From Jaapia argillacea MUCL 33604 (lineage: Eukaryota; Basidiomycota; Agaricomycetes; Jaapiales; Jaapiaceae), in the NCBI GenBank assembly GCA_000697665.1, contig KL197728.1, positions 323,154 through 387,153 on the forward strand: a stretch of DNA of 64,000 nucleotides. Reading direction: 5' to 3'. The notes beneath the pieces are model-generated. The model did no database searches. It saw only the letters and a list, made by a program, of their open reading frames with translations, and was not told the origin of the DNA. Positions 11,963-24,444 of the stretch are shown one piece after another (position 1 is the first letter of the stretch; each line of letters opens with the position of its first letter). A program made the position numbers and the translations under genes.

Positions 11963-14900
11963 ATGAGCTGTTGTGGGGAGTCCAAGCACAAGGCTGCTGA
12001 CGGGAACCGAGCCACGGGGTACGACGGCAAACTCGTTAACCAGCAGCCAACTCCTTTTCCGCCACCGCAATTCGAGAAACCAGCGTTTCAACCTCCACCA
12101 ATTCCATCTCCTCCTCCGGCGCACCAATATTCTCAGAATGGGTTTCCTTCTCCTCACCAGCAAGCATGGGATCGTTCGACCACTTCGCCTCCACCAGGAA
12201 GCCAGTTCAATCCATACGCTCCAACCGGCTCTCCACCCAGTACCTACGATGGCACCAACAGCGCTGGCACCTACGCCCCGTTGCTGAGCCCAATATCACC
12301 ACCAGGTGCCATTCATTCTATCAATCGGGCAGCAACGACATCACCACCTATGGCGATATCCGCGCCTCAGCTTGTGCCCGGACGTCCCCAGTTCGCGCCG
12401 CCGTCAGACGAGGGGAAACTTGTCGTGTCCATTGACTTCGGTATGAATTACGCTGCATCCAATCCACCTCATCCTTATACATATTCTAGGTACAACCTTC
12501 TCCGGAGTGGTAAGTGTCTTGGTGATATTGAGAGTCGCGTCTTTTTCAATCCTCTACTTCAGGCCTACGGTTCATCTAGGATCGCTGGTGGCAGGGTTCA
12601 GCAGATCCTCCAATGGCCTGGCTCATTTGAACAATTCAGAAAGGTGCCAACGTGTCTGTTGTACAACGAGCAGGGTCAGGTTATTGCGTGGGGCATCGAG
12701 GCCAAGAATGCTAGTCCAATGCCAGGGACAACCAGATGCGAATGGTGCGTACTACCACTTTTGCCTCCTTTGGCGGCTCTTAATAATGTTCGGTCTCAGG
12801 TTTAAGTTGTTCCTCGAGCCCAATGCCCTCAGGGACGACGGAGCCATTGATCCTCGTCTACCTGCAATACCTGTGCGCCGCTTCTCCCCTACCGATGTAT
12901 TTTTGACCCATATACCCTTCGACATAGCCTGGTAAAACTGCATTGTGTCTGATCATCGATTTCCTGTCTTGTCTTTGGGAGTATGCAAAGGAACAGATAA
13001 CACGAGAGATTGGAGCTGTCGCCGATCTCGGTAAGCTACCACGCTGTGCCCACTGAGAATAGTGCTAATCTTTGCATTGATAGATGCCGCTGATGTCTGG
13101 GTAACTGTTCCAGCAGCTTGGGACGCGAAGGGGTGCGATATGATGAGAGAAGCTGCTATTCAAGCAGGGTTGGTCCAGTCAGCTCGAGCCGGGGATCGCG
13201 AATGGCGAGATCGGTTGCGAATCATCACGTTAGTGCCCTTTTCTCACCTTCGATTCTGTACCTGAACCCTCGAATTAGTGAGCCCGAGGCTGCAGCCGTT
13301 CACTGCGCTCATTTGACCGAGTTACACAAACTGAAACCAAGTCAAAACTTCATAATCTGTGATGCTGGAGGAGGCACTGTGGTGAGTACTGGCTTCTGGC
13401 TACTTTGACCCGGCTCACCAAGGCTCCTTCCGATCAAAGGACCTGGCCACCTACAAAGTGATCGGTGAACTTGCGAATCTCGAAATAGCAGAAATGTGTG
13501 CACGGTCAGGCGCCAACTGCGGCTCTCTGTTTCTTGATCTCCGTTTCCGTGAACTCGTGAAGACCCTGCTCGAGGATCACCCCGCCCATTTGGATGCTGC
13601 AAGTTTGGCATACTTCATGTACTCATTCAGCGAAACAGACAAGTTGGCTTACATGGGTGATTCCGATGATGGTATGTCCCCTTACTATGTCTTGCTGTCA
13701 ATACATAACCCTTTCCCCTTGTGTTAGAGAAACTCTTCTACTTCACATGCTTCAATGTCGAGGATCCAGACGACCCAGAAGTTGGACTTGTCAATGGCGA
13801 ACTTGCCATTCCTGGCGTTCTTCTCCGTCGAGAAGTCTTTGAACCTGTTGTGAATCAAGTGCGTCATCCCTCCATCGAGTTATTCCGTGTAATATAAATA
13901 ATGACCACGTTATTTCAGGTCGTCTCGTTGATCGAAGAACAGTTGCGGAAGACAGATCAAAGAATAGACGCACTCCTTCTTGTGGGAGGCTTCTCAGGAA
14001 GTGAATATCTGTTTAAACGAGTAGAGGTGTGTGACAGGGAACATGTTCGCGACGAAATTCCGAAGCTCATCCTCCCAATCAGGACACTTTCGGATCGCGC
14101 ATCAAAACCATTGCCCGGCCTGCGGATTACGATACTGCTACGATGCGAGGTGCAGCGCAATATGGTTTGGCTCGGCGACCCCTTGTTTCCAGTGCAATAG
14201 TCCCACGATCATATATCATGAAGGTTGGTCTTTTCATTTGGTGTCTATTATTGCCTGACACCCTGTCGCAGGTCAAATTACCGGCCGACCAAGAAGACTG
14301 GATGAAACGACCGGCATACATACGAGAGAATGATTCAGGTGTGTCGGTTTGCGAGAACCGGTGAGTGTTGTGTGTGCGTCTGAGTCGAAGTGTCTGGACT
14401 CACTCGAGTAGATTACAGTACTTGGTGATCAAGGGCGCAATCTTGCGGAAGGGGTGAGTCCGCACGCTGTGAACCATGAAGTTTCACTGATCGTTTTGTG
14501 GTGTCCGAAGGCAACGTGTCAGGACAAAATTCTGGTGTGTTCTTCAGCTGTACTTCTTCCTGCTCCGTACTCACGACCCTTCTGCAGCAAATTCTCCCAG
14601 TCCGCTCAGGGTAGGTCGTCGGAAGTTACTTGGTGCTACCTCGCTCTCATATATCCCACAGACCATATGTTTGTCGCAACACTCTACACGTCGGACAGTG
14701 ACAAGGTCATGCGATACAGCGACGAAGTTAGTGTTATTACCGGCGATGTTCTAGGCGACTGACATTGTGTTATCAGGGAGAAACAACGGAACTCTGCAAG
14801 TGGACGGTCGATCTTGCTTCCTTACCCACGTTTCAGCGAAATGCGAACCTACCACAACCGAATGGATTCTATACAGGTGAGTCTATTTCCCGACTTGTAA

Positions 14901-15047
14901 TAACTCGAGCATTGCGACCGACTCTCCGTCTCTTAAATTTGCAAAGAATTCGAACTGGGGCTGGAGTTGGATAGTGCAGAGGTTCGAGGGATCTTGATGT
15001 TTGAGGGCCAAGAATGGGGACGGGTCGTTTTTGATTTCCTTAATTAG
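11963..15047 (+). CDS. Fungal Hsp70-like ATPase with proline-rich N-terminal region
   Basis: About 15 short exons encode an actin/Hsp70-fold ATPase of the fungal HSPA12-like type. The first exon (11963-12440) gives MSCCGESK and then about 130 residues rich in Pro, Ser and Gln, expected to be disordered. The ATPase signatures follow: VVSIDFGTTFSGVAYGSS (phosphate-1, assembled over a 20-nt exon at 12490-12509), ICDAGGGTVDLATYKV (phosphate-2) and LLVGGFSGSEYLFKRVE (adenosine site). The connecting region has LPAIPPGKTAL and DVWVTVPAAWDAKG. The C-terminal part (FVATLYTSDSDKVMRYSD, then ELGLELDSAEVRGILMFEGQ) replaces the substrate-binding domain of true Hsp70. Stop at 15045-15047. Boundaries at 14453-14660 are uncertain. 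The N-terminal Cys pair could be lipidated, which is inference. Substrate unknown. Confidence 0.88.
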
Positions 15048-16178
15048 TCTTGTTATATCTGGACACTGCTGCGTTTATGTCGGGGTATTTTGCTTCTTGT
15101 TAATGGGTGCATTTTCTTGCTTGCGAGTGTGTATCCTCGTCCCTTGTCTTGTGTCAGTGACTAGCGGCCGCGGTGCAGATATGAACGGACACGGGGGTCG
15201 GTTAGGTCCGAAATTCGGGGTTGTTCGCAACAGTTTTTGTAGCACGCCACCACGCGATTTGATCTCGCATTGCTTGTCGTAACGCTTGCTCCCGATTTCC
15301 TTGACTCGATACCCTTGCCTCCATTTGTATCATTCATCGTTATCCGACAAGCAATGGTTTCTATCCTCATTGTGATTGCCGAGCGTTGAGTCGTATCAAC
15401 GGCAACCCGGACCTTTCGGAAACCTCAACTTGTTCGGATCCTTGGCCCAAAAATGTATGGGCTGTATTGTCGGCACCTTGAGAGCTTCTCTGGTGCGCAG
15501 AACGCAACGTCACTTTCGAAGTGCCGTCCATTCTCCCGTCGACCTACCGTTGTCCTCGCAGGCGCGAATCTCAGTGGCAGCTATTTTTCTTTTCTAAGAA
15601 GGTGAGGTGTCCGAATAGTCCCACGAATTCTACAGGGATTCGCTGAAGCGTGGACTATTTCGCAGCATCGCAGCACATGGATGCCTGTAATCCACGTTTT
15701 GCCGACACCTTCAAGGTTCCTACCTGGTCCACCGCCACACGGACAATTTCCCGGTTCTCGGAACCATGCATCGAATGGATATACGCTAATCCGTTCCCTT
15801 TCAAGACTCAAGAGTTGGTCGACGCGAAAATGACAGGGGGATATGAGGTTACGGGGCACTGGCCTTATTGGACACAGGTGCCGGTTGTCCGCATAAAGCA
15901 TCAGGCAATCACTACCCCCTGCCCTCGGACATCAACACCAGACTCGATAGCGAGCGTCTCAGAAACAAATTACACAAATTCACTTTTTCACCGACTACCG
16001 GATATCTCCAGTTCGGATTTGTTTCGGCAAGGTCCGATTATACTCCAGCTGAGGTGAGCGCAATTTCAGTCGCGATCGGATAGGTTTCTCAGTCATCAGC
16101 ATCACACCCGCGACGACCGTACACTTATAAAAGTGGATAGAAAAAATATGGCCTCGACTCTATTACCTCCCCAGCATA
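15048..16178. other. About 1.1 kb without a recognised gene
   Basis: Moderate frames exist on both strands (15650-16057 +, 15581-15901 -), but neither reads as a known protein nor joins to others. The right end is the promoter of ALO1, including an A-rich tract just before its start. Confidence 0.35.
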
Positions 16179-17938
16179 ATGTCGGTCTCAGCATTCAACA
16201 CAACGCTGGCCGACATCCCCCTCCAGGCTCTGTATGACCTCCTGCGACCTATCACCCTTCCCCTATCTTCTCCCCGATCCCGATTCTCTAATTGGGCCCA
16301 AACATTCACCTGTTCGCCTGTCGCCGTCTTTGAACCAGAAACCGAGTGCCAATGCCGCCTCATCCTCGAATTAGCCAGACGCGAAGGTCAAACCATACGT
16401 GCCGCAGGTGTTGGGCATAGTCCGAGCGACTTGGCTTGTACCAGTGGGTATATGTTGCGCACCGACAAGTTATGCAAGGTCATTGAGGTACGAAAAATTT
16501 AGACTTCAATCACTTCCCTCTCCCCCTCCATTCCGCGTTCCGCAATCAGGAAGGTTGCATTGACGCGATCGAGGCCATTTTATCTTATCTTTCAATTTGC
16601 AGTGCTAATCTGTCGGCACTTCCCGTTCAATAGGTTAATTATGAAAAACGCTATGTGATTGCGGAATCGGGAATAACTCTCCACTCCCTTCACGCTGAGC
16701 TCGCCGAGCATGGTTTGGCGATGATCAATGTCGGCTCCATCTCAGACCAAACTCTTGCCGGCATCGTCACAACTGCCACGCACGGTTCTGGCATCACCTA
16801 TGGTGTCATGTCGACCCATGTGTTGGGTTTGACTTTACTGCTGGCGGATGGCACCCGAATGAAATGCTCTCGAGATGAGCATCCAGATCTCTTCATGGCC
16901 TCCATCTGCGGCTTAGGCAGCACAGGTCTGATTCTTACCATCCAACTCGAAGTGGAGCCCGCTTTTCGGTTGAAGGAGACTCAGACATCAATAGGCTTCG
17001 AGGATGGAGTGAGTCGTCTGGACGAACTTGTCCCTTCCGCAGAGCATGTCCGTTTCTGGTGGTACCCTCAAGCTAGTATGCTTCGTGTGAGCTCCCTGAA
17101 CCGGACGATTGAGGTACGAGGCTCGATTGCTCAATCGTTTCGACTGCTAAGCGTACGGGGCTTCAGCCATACAATAGGAGTAGCAGCTGGTTTTGGGAGT
17201 CGTTAATCGGGTTTCATTTCGTTCAATTCCTATTGTTCGTTGGGAGATATATTCTCTCCCTGAACATCTGGACTGGTCGTTTCGCTGCTTGGTTGATGAG
17301 CCAGGACACCATAGCCGTCGATGACAGCCATCGACTTTTCAACATGGATTGCAAGGTAAGTCTCATTCGCCTGGTGTTATGCTCAGTATCTCATTTCCTC
17401 CTAGTTCTTGCAATACACCACTGAATGGGCGATCCCATACAGAAATGCGCAGAGTTGCCTTCGAGATCTACGACAGTGGCTTGATGACGAGCAAGCCGAT
17501 CCTAATGGTTTACGACCTCACTTTCCGATCGAGATTCGGTTTTCGGAGGCCGACGACATATGGCTGAGCCCCAGTAGCGGAGAGCGGACGTGCTGGATTG
17601 GAATCATACAATTCAAGTGGGTACACCTTATTTTTTGCGCGAGATTGAATCTAAGGGAAAATTTCTGAAGGCCTTACGGCTTGAATGTTCGATACCGCAA
17701 ACTTTTCGAGAAATTTGAGGCGATCATGGCACGTCACTCGGGTCGACCTCACTGGGCCAAAGCCCATCGCCTGCGCCCCAGAGATCTCCGAACTCTCTAT
17801 CCCAAATTTGACGACTTCATCGCGGTGCTAGAGTCGGCAGATCCCCATGGCATGTTCAGGAACCCGTACGTCCAGCGGCATCTGTTTGGGAAACACGGAC
17901 CCGATGTGGATGAGCGAGTCTACAAACATATACGATAA
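16179..17938 (+). CDS. ALO1: D-arabinono-1,4-lactone oxidase
   Basis: The enzyme oxidises D-arabinono-1,4-lactone to D-erythroascorbic acid, the fungal ascorbate analogue, in the mitochondrial outer membrane with covalent FAD. Five exons fit: 16179-16487, 16634-17113, 17167-17355, 17405-17616 and 17671-17938. The VAO-type FAD domain shows AAGVGHSPSDLACTSG, whose His is the usual flavin attachment site, then GSISDQTLAGIVTTATHGSG. The ALO domain follows, with HVRFWWYPQASMLRV, TTEWAIPYRNAQSCLRDL and the HWxK active-site motif as HWAK in SGRPHWAKAHRL. A hydrophobic segment (FHFVQFLLFVGRYILSLNIW) precedes the middle of the domain, as in family members. The first intron is long (146 nt) and could hide an extra small exon. 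About 486 residues, normal for the family. Confidence 0.92.
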
Positions 17939-18161
17939 CTCTCCTCGTGGACATAATCCATATAGATGTAACGGACAAGATCTTGATGCTCCGCTAGTCT
18001 AAAAACCTGTAAGTAGCTTAGCACCGTATATAGTCTAGCTTCGGTTTAATGGCACTTTTCCAATCGCTCAACGCCGAAGACACAGATGAATGGCAACCGG
18101 TCCCGAGGGTGAAAGTGATTCAGGTCTAGCAGTACATTCAAATCGACCTGGCTCTCACGGA

Positions 18162-19100
18162 TCACAGACCTAACTGCTCCCTGATAGACTGTCGAACTAT
18201 CTTCTCATATTCCTGTATCAGGGGTGGGTTAGAAATGACAGAGGTTTCGAAGCAGCAGACGCACGGCTCTGTTATCTCGGTATAGTTTGCAACAATCAAT
18301 ATTAGCTCCACTCTCAAGGTTAGGTTCTGTAGGATTGATCATTTCACGCCAACACTATGGATCACAGAAGACGGCGACAAAACGTACCGGCTAGCATCGA
18401 GATGACGCTGAGAATGACTTTCTCCACGCTCTGCACCGGGCTCCATCGCTCCGATGCGGATTCATATTGTGTGGGATCATCCCCAGGTGTGTGGAGAATA
18501 GATATGCAAACGGTGCCATCCGCGTAAACTGGGGTGGCAGGTCAAACTATTCATTCGGGTACTACCTTGTCATGTAAACTCACTGTTGGGGTGGAACAAT
18601 GGCGGGTCGAATCTCATCTTGAAAGGCGATAGAGGATAGTCCGTCGGCTGATAGCCCGATGCCGTCAGCTATCACCACTAGCCGGTGCAACGTGGTTCAC
18701 TCACAAATGTTAGTTTCGCAGCAAATACGCCACCCTCCTAACAACAGGGATACCCAAATGCCAAGGGATCAATCGACGGCCGAGCAATGTGTCCAGGAAC
18801 TCACGAAAGGAGTGTCTTTCGGACCGACGATGAGAGCCTCCCAGGTGAAGAAATCATTCTCAGAGATTGGACCTTCAGATTCTTGTCAGACCTAGCTCTC
18901 GGAATACGACGAGGGTACGGCGATTCGCACCAGCGGTAAACATGCCATCAGGGGAGCCTAGATATCCCGGTGAACGAATCTAAGGGTCAGTCATTGGAAC
19001 ATCGCCGGATTGGGGCCATAGAACCTTGCGAAGTGAGCTGCTTGTATTCTGTCATCAACCGTCTGAGGGCGGTCGCGCTTCCAGAGCCTCTAGGATTCAT
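18162..19100 (-). CDS. UBC7: Ubiquitin-conjugating enzyme E2, Ubc7/UBE2G2 type
   Basis: Eight small exons (19025-19100, 18931-18957, 18805-18881, 18705-18737, 18584-18647, 18388-18528, 18265-18326, 18162-18212) give an E2 of about 177 residues. It starts [20 protein letters not shown], then [35 protein letters not shown], and the active-site stretch [11 protein letters not shown]. The 13-residue acidic insertion of this class follows ([18 protein letters not shown]), then [20 protein letters not shown]. Ubc7/UBE2G2 works at the ER membrane with Cue1/AUP1-like and Hrd1/Doa10-type partners in ER-associated degradation, building Lys48 chains. Two exons are only 27 and 33 nt. The gene lies downstream of RPC2 on the same strand; the 510 bp between them must hold its promoter. 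Confidence 0.9.
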
Positions 19101-19610
19101 TTCGGATCTTGGATACAAGTCGAACAGCAGAATTGGTTTCAAACAAGGGGACCTTACAGGAGGAGAATGGTTGCACCACTGCCTAGCGCCACGCGCTGTA
19201 GACCACGTTCCCGTGTGACAATGGACTGTGACGGAATGACATTTGGAGTTCTAGCGACAAAACGCCCTTCAAAATGAAGTGGCAATCCATGCTTCCAGCG
19301 TTATCCCGCGACACTCATGCATGAAGATCAGGTCCACAGGCCATCTATCCGTAGCATCGGCGCAACGCTCGAGGTAATTTCGGTCATTGCTCGGTCCCTG
19401 ATCCGCCACCAAAAGTCGAACCACCTGGCAGGCGTAAGAACCATGAGTGGCTACCTTCGCGTCTCAGTTACCGACAGAATGCTTAGGAACACGGAATTCA
19501 CTGAGAAGTGGCGCCGGAAAAGCTCTATGGTGCAGTGCGGTAGGCGTGATCGAGGATACAAAGAAATACATACTAGGATACAGATCCTCACCCATCACCG
19601 CCACCAAGTA
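19101..19610. other. Spacer between UBC7 and RPC2, same strand
   Basis: This holds the RPC2 3' end and the UBC7 promoter, both reading on the minus strand. Frames on the + strand here look like shadows. Nothing specific is seen. Confidence 0.45.
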
Positions 19611-22600
19611 TCATGCGTCATCAAGTATGAGACGAGGCACCACGTTCATGGCCATCAACTAATGAAACCTAGAGTCAGACCCCAAACCGAGGACATGGGA
19701 GGATCGAAATGGAAGACGCACCTCTTGGAACAGGAGTTTGGCAGCATATGGGATAGTAAGCTGTGCCATCTTCTTGGAACTCTTACAATATGTGCACCAC
19801 CCGTTATACCCCATCAAGCCGCACTCTTGGCAAGCGTTGACCTCAAATTTATCCGATGATATCATGAGGCGCTCGAGAAGAAGCTGTGTAGCCCCGTAGC
19901 CTATGAGACAGTCGCGTTCCATCTCTCCGAGACGCAAACCACCTTCTCTTGACCGACCTTCGGTGGGCTGTCGAGTCAAAGTCGCACGCGGTCCTCTATA
20001 ATAGAGACGGATCATCAGACTCGGAGAACAAGATGATAGCCATGCCGTGCTCAGTCCCAGTCTCCTCGGAGATAACGAACTTACCTCGCTCGAGCATGCA
20101 TCTTGTCCATGACCATGTGTTCTGTCAAACGAAGAATGTTAGCACGCGCCCATCACCGCAGAATTCGGGGTGGTTCATTCACTAAGTTTCTACAACGGTC
20201 TCGTTAGAACTAGACGGCAATAAACGGGATTTCAGACCAAAGGTAACTTACCTGGTAATAAATAGGTCCAAAGTAGACATAAGCTTCGAGGGGTTCGCCA
20301 GTAATCCCACTCGTAAGCATATCCTTGCCAGCGTAACTGAACCCGTTCTCAATTAAGATCCGCGACATATCTTCCACCTGAGACAAATTAGCCAGTGACG
20401 CGTTAAATCCGGGCCGTTGATCCGCTCCGCTCTTTCAAGGGAACTTACCTTGGAGCCTCCAAACGCAGTCCCATACTGGAGCTTCCCGCAGAGCACACCA
20501 GCCTTTATGAGGGATAGTGAGTTCGGTGAGGGATCATTCCGTAAAAAAATACACTGGGAAGTCGCCGCTCTCTCACCTTTCCCGCCAATAACTCTATCAT
20601 CTTCCCAACCGTCATTCGGGACGGGAAACCGTGAGGGTTCATAATGGTATCTGTTTCGGAGGGGTTTCGTTTCATCGACGAAACAGGAACGGGAGAGCGC
20701 CACCACCAACGGACAGAAATAGTTGAGTGAGAGAGAAAAAAAGTCGGACGGAAACTCACCTGGAACGATCCCCTGGTCATTGAACGGCATATCCTCCTGG
20801 TTCACAATCAACCCACAAACACCCTTCTGTCCATGCCTCGATGAAAACTTATCCCCTAACTCCGGTCTCCTCGTCTGTCTTATCAACACCTTTATCAACG
20901 TCTGCTCATTCTCCGTATCCGTTATCATAACTTTGTCGATATTCCCCGCCACAGGACTTTTATACGACATTGGCGAGTTTTTGTAGGGGACGGTGGCTGC
21001 TTGACCCGAGAAAGTATTGTCATTTGCGTTGGTAGGGGTTTGCTTGTTGACGTAGACATCCCCTGGATCAACACGTTCGCCAACGCCGGCCAGACCGTCC
21101 ATTTGGATGATGTCGTATTTCTTTGCGATTTGCCCATTCTCGTCGACTGGTGCGTCGGCTAGACGATCATACCTAGAAGATTTGATGTACCCGTCAGAGG
21201 GGGTTGAGAAAGCATAGGTGAAAAATCAAACGAGAAATAGTCGAAGGCAGGGATACGTACGTGCCATTTGGATATTTCCGAATAAGCGTCGTATTCTTGC
21301 GTAGGACCTGACATCGACCATAACCTCTATCCAAACTTGCCTGTGGTCAAACGGTCAGCGTTCAACTCAAATGAAAGCCAACACCATTCCCAACACCGCC
21401 CAAAGCCACCACCCCAATAGCACATGATAGCCCCACTCACCCGATTCTGAATCAACGCATCCTCAATATCATACCCACTATAACTCATAACCGCCACCGT
21501 CGCATTCTGTCCCGCCGGCAACTTATCATACCCCACCAACTCAATAGTCTTCGTCTTCACCATCGGTTTCTGAGGATAAACCATCAAATACAACAACGTA
21601 TCGATCCTATTCATTTGGTTGTATGCAATGGCACCTATGGCTTGTTTACCCATAGCGCATTGATAAGTGTTGCGGGGGGATTGGTTGTGATGGGGGTAAG
21701 GGATTAGACCTGCAACTGCGCCTAGGAGAGTGAAGGGTTCGATTTCGAGGTGGGTTGTAGATGGGAGGATGAGGGGTTCGTAGAGGGCGATGTAGGAGTC
21801 GTTCTCTTCGTTTACGTCGAGGTATTCGACTAGACCTTTATGTAAAAAATCGTCGAATGTTAACTCTCCTTTCTTGAGCATCTGACCAAAGCCGTACCTT
21901 CAGTACGTTGTGCAAAAGATAGGTACAGATGGAAAACCACTCACGTCAATATGTCCTTGTTGAACCCTAGGTCTCCCCCCCTCAACAATAATCATAGGCC
22001 TACAAATCCTCCCACCATCGGTAGCGATATGTACCGTCTTATGATGATGATTCACATATACGCTAACAAATTCACTAAACCTTCCCGCCCGTCTCAATTT
22101 TCGGAACTGAGAGACGAAGCGGGATGGGTAGCGGGTTAAACCGATGATGGTGCCGTTGACGTGTACTACGAATGTTGAAGGGGCGTAGATCTCGGAACCG
22201 GTTGATAGGGATATGTCTGGGTGAAGGGGTGAGTATGAGGGGGTGAGGGAGGGAGGGGAGGAGGGAGTGAACGCCAAAGGGTGGGCAGCAGGAAATAGAA
22301 AGCAAGAAAGCAAGAACCCACCTTCAACCCCCAACATAAACGCAACCCCAATAATCGGACCCTCCTCTACATCAGTAGTAACATGAGTCATCAACGCCAA
22401 ATTCTTCACCAGCCCACAAGCTTCTCCTTCAGGCGTATCACTCGGACAAAGCATTCCCCATTGGGAAGGTTGTAAAGCTCTCGGTCCTGATACCTTTCTC
22501 GTTTTCTCGAATTGGGATGAGATGCGTGTCATCATTCCTACGCGCCAACGGTAAATGTGTGAGCGGGAAGGGGAGGAAGGAGCGAACCTAAAGCAGCAAT

Positions 22601-24271
22601 AAAACTCAACCGACTCAAAACATGTGTAACACCCGCCCTCTCCATCTTAAACCTCTTCAAACTCCAATTCCCGGTACTTATAGCTCTGACGAACCCACTA
22701 GTCAGATGAGCGTCGAGGAATTGGAGAGAGGTGAAGGCGTCGAATTCGGTTGAGCGGGAGGGTTTTTTGAGGACTTTGTCAATTGATGATTTCAGATTTG
22801 AGTTGAAGGTTTTGAAGAGGTCTTCGAAGAGGAGGGCTAGGAGTTGACCTGCTCTGTCAAGAGGGGAGGGTTAGTCAGGTGCGGTGAGGAGGGCAGAGAG
22901 ATAACGCGATGAGATGATGAGTTTGTGGGGGATGGGATGAAAGTGAATAACCACAAGGCACTCACAACTCCAACCTCTTATTCCCAACATAATCCCTATC
23001 ATCCACCATCTTCTCATCACACATCGCCATCAAAACCCTCCTAGTCATAACAGCCACAAAAACCGCCTTCGCCCTAAAATCCAACTTCTTCTCATCAACT
23101 TTCACATGAGCCAACACAATAGTCGCAAGCGCCTCAAGCGCTTCCTCCCAAGCCGGCCTCCTCCCCCCAGCTCCCCCAGCACCACCAAAAGGCATTTTCC
23201 TATTAACCTTCACTCGACTCCCTACGAATTCCAGAGCTTGATGTCTGGTGAACACACCCAATTTCGCTGCGTCTTCTAGATTAGGTGAGAAGAGGGATGT
23301 GTAGGTTTGAGAGGAACCGGCTGTGGAGAGGAGGATTTCTTTGTCGGAGGAGAGGCCTAGAGCTTTGAGGGCGATTACGATTGGGATGTCTTCGTGGAGG
23401 GAGTTGTGGCGCAGGTAGATTTTGGATTTTTTGGTTATGACGTAGGTTTTGGATTTGAGGCCGCCGTGGGTTGAGCTGGAGGTTGGGGTTAGCGAGGGTG
23501 GAGGGTGAGATAAAGAGAGGCGGGGGAGGGAGGGAGAGAAATGGGAAGGAATTAAGAGGACTCACGAAGTACAAGAAGCTTGTACGACGCCCTTGACGGG
23601 GTCGGTCTCGACGATAATCCTATTCTTACTCAACTGTTCCTGCACCAAGATGACCTTTTCCGTCCCTTTCACAATAAAGTACCCGCCAGGATCCAAAGGA
23701 CACTCCATCATCCTAGCCATCTCACTCTCGCTCCTCCCAGCCAACACACACTTGTTACTCCTCAACATGATAGGCAACCTCCCAATATTGACATTCGCTC
23801 GACGGACAACGGATTTGCCTCGCGTGTATTGGATCGTCACGAGGATGGGTGCGCTGTACGTCGTATCGCGAAGTCTACATTCGTTTGGTGTAACGGATGA
23901 AGATGACGAAGAGAAATCTGTGGAAGAAGCGTCTGTGCGGGTTGGGAAACCGATTGAGATGTCTGTGTATTTGAGCCAGAAACGGGGGTCGACGTCTGAA
24001 GTGACTTTAGCGTTTGCGCGGACGATGTTTTTGATATCGACGTCGACAAAGTAGTTGAAGGAGTCTATGTGTTGTTTGACTAGACCTTTTACTTTTAGGA
24101 AGGCTGGGAGGAGAAGCCATTTGTCCTGCGGGGGGTGGTTAGATGGTGAGGGTCGATGTGAAGCCGAGGGGGGCGTACCTCGATTGATTTTATGGGATCT
24201 GTGAGACCGAGACCGCGCCAGTTTTGAGTCTGTGCGTGTTCCCAGTCTTCGTCGTCGCCGTCGACGGCCAT
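19611..24271 (-). CDS. RPC2: RNA polymerase III second-largest subunit RPC2 (RPC128)
   Basis: RPC2 forms half of the Pol III active centre and makes tRNAs, 5S rRNA and U6. The first exons are 24179-24271 and 23566-24125; many follow, with the stop in a last exon at 19611. The protein (about 1,140 residues) starts [20 protein letters not shown]. It shows the protrusion and lobe, [13 protein letters not shown], the fork region with [20 protein letters not shown] followed by [10 protein letters not shown] (Pol III rather than Pol II type), [16 protein letters not shown], and the catalytic [20 protein letters not shown]. The C-terminal zinc clamp reads [17 protein letters not shown], and the end is [10 protein letters not shown]. 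Two conserved Lys in the RPELGDK/RHGQK motifs are intact. The start is 173 bp from the divergent UBE2G1-type gene. Confidence 0.95.
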
Positions 24272-24444
24272 GACTGCGATGGGCAGAATTATAAAGACAG
24301 AGTCAATAAAACATAATGAATAAAAGTCGATAATGATCACGTGCGCCCTTATAACCCCTGCGCCACTCTGGCTGAATCGACTTTCCTTGGTCTTTTCTCC
24401 GTTCACTCCATCGTCGAAATCGCAGTCGCCCATCGCAGCCCCCA
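24272..24444. promoter_or_regulatory. Divergent promoter of RPC2 and UBE2G1-type gene, with a CACGTG box
   Basis: The two start codons lie 173 bp apart and point away from each other. GATCACGTGCG, containing a perfect E-box CACGTG (24338-24343), sits near the middle. In fungi such boxes are bound by bHLH factors (Cbf1/Pho4 type). Binding here is inference. Confidence 0.55.

Noticed and set aside
15581-16057. Overlapping frames on both strands before ALO1
   Set aside because: Neither frame continues through a supported splice site nor resembles a known protein.
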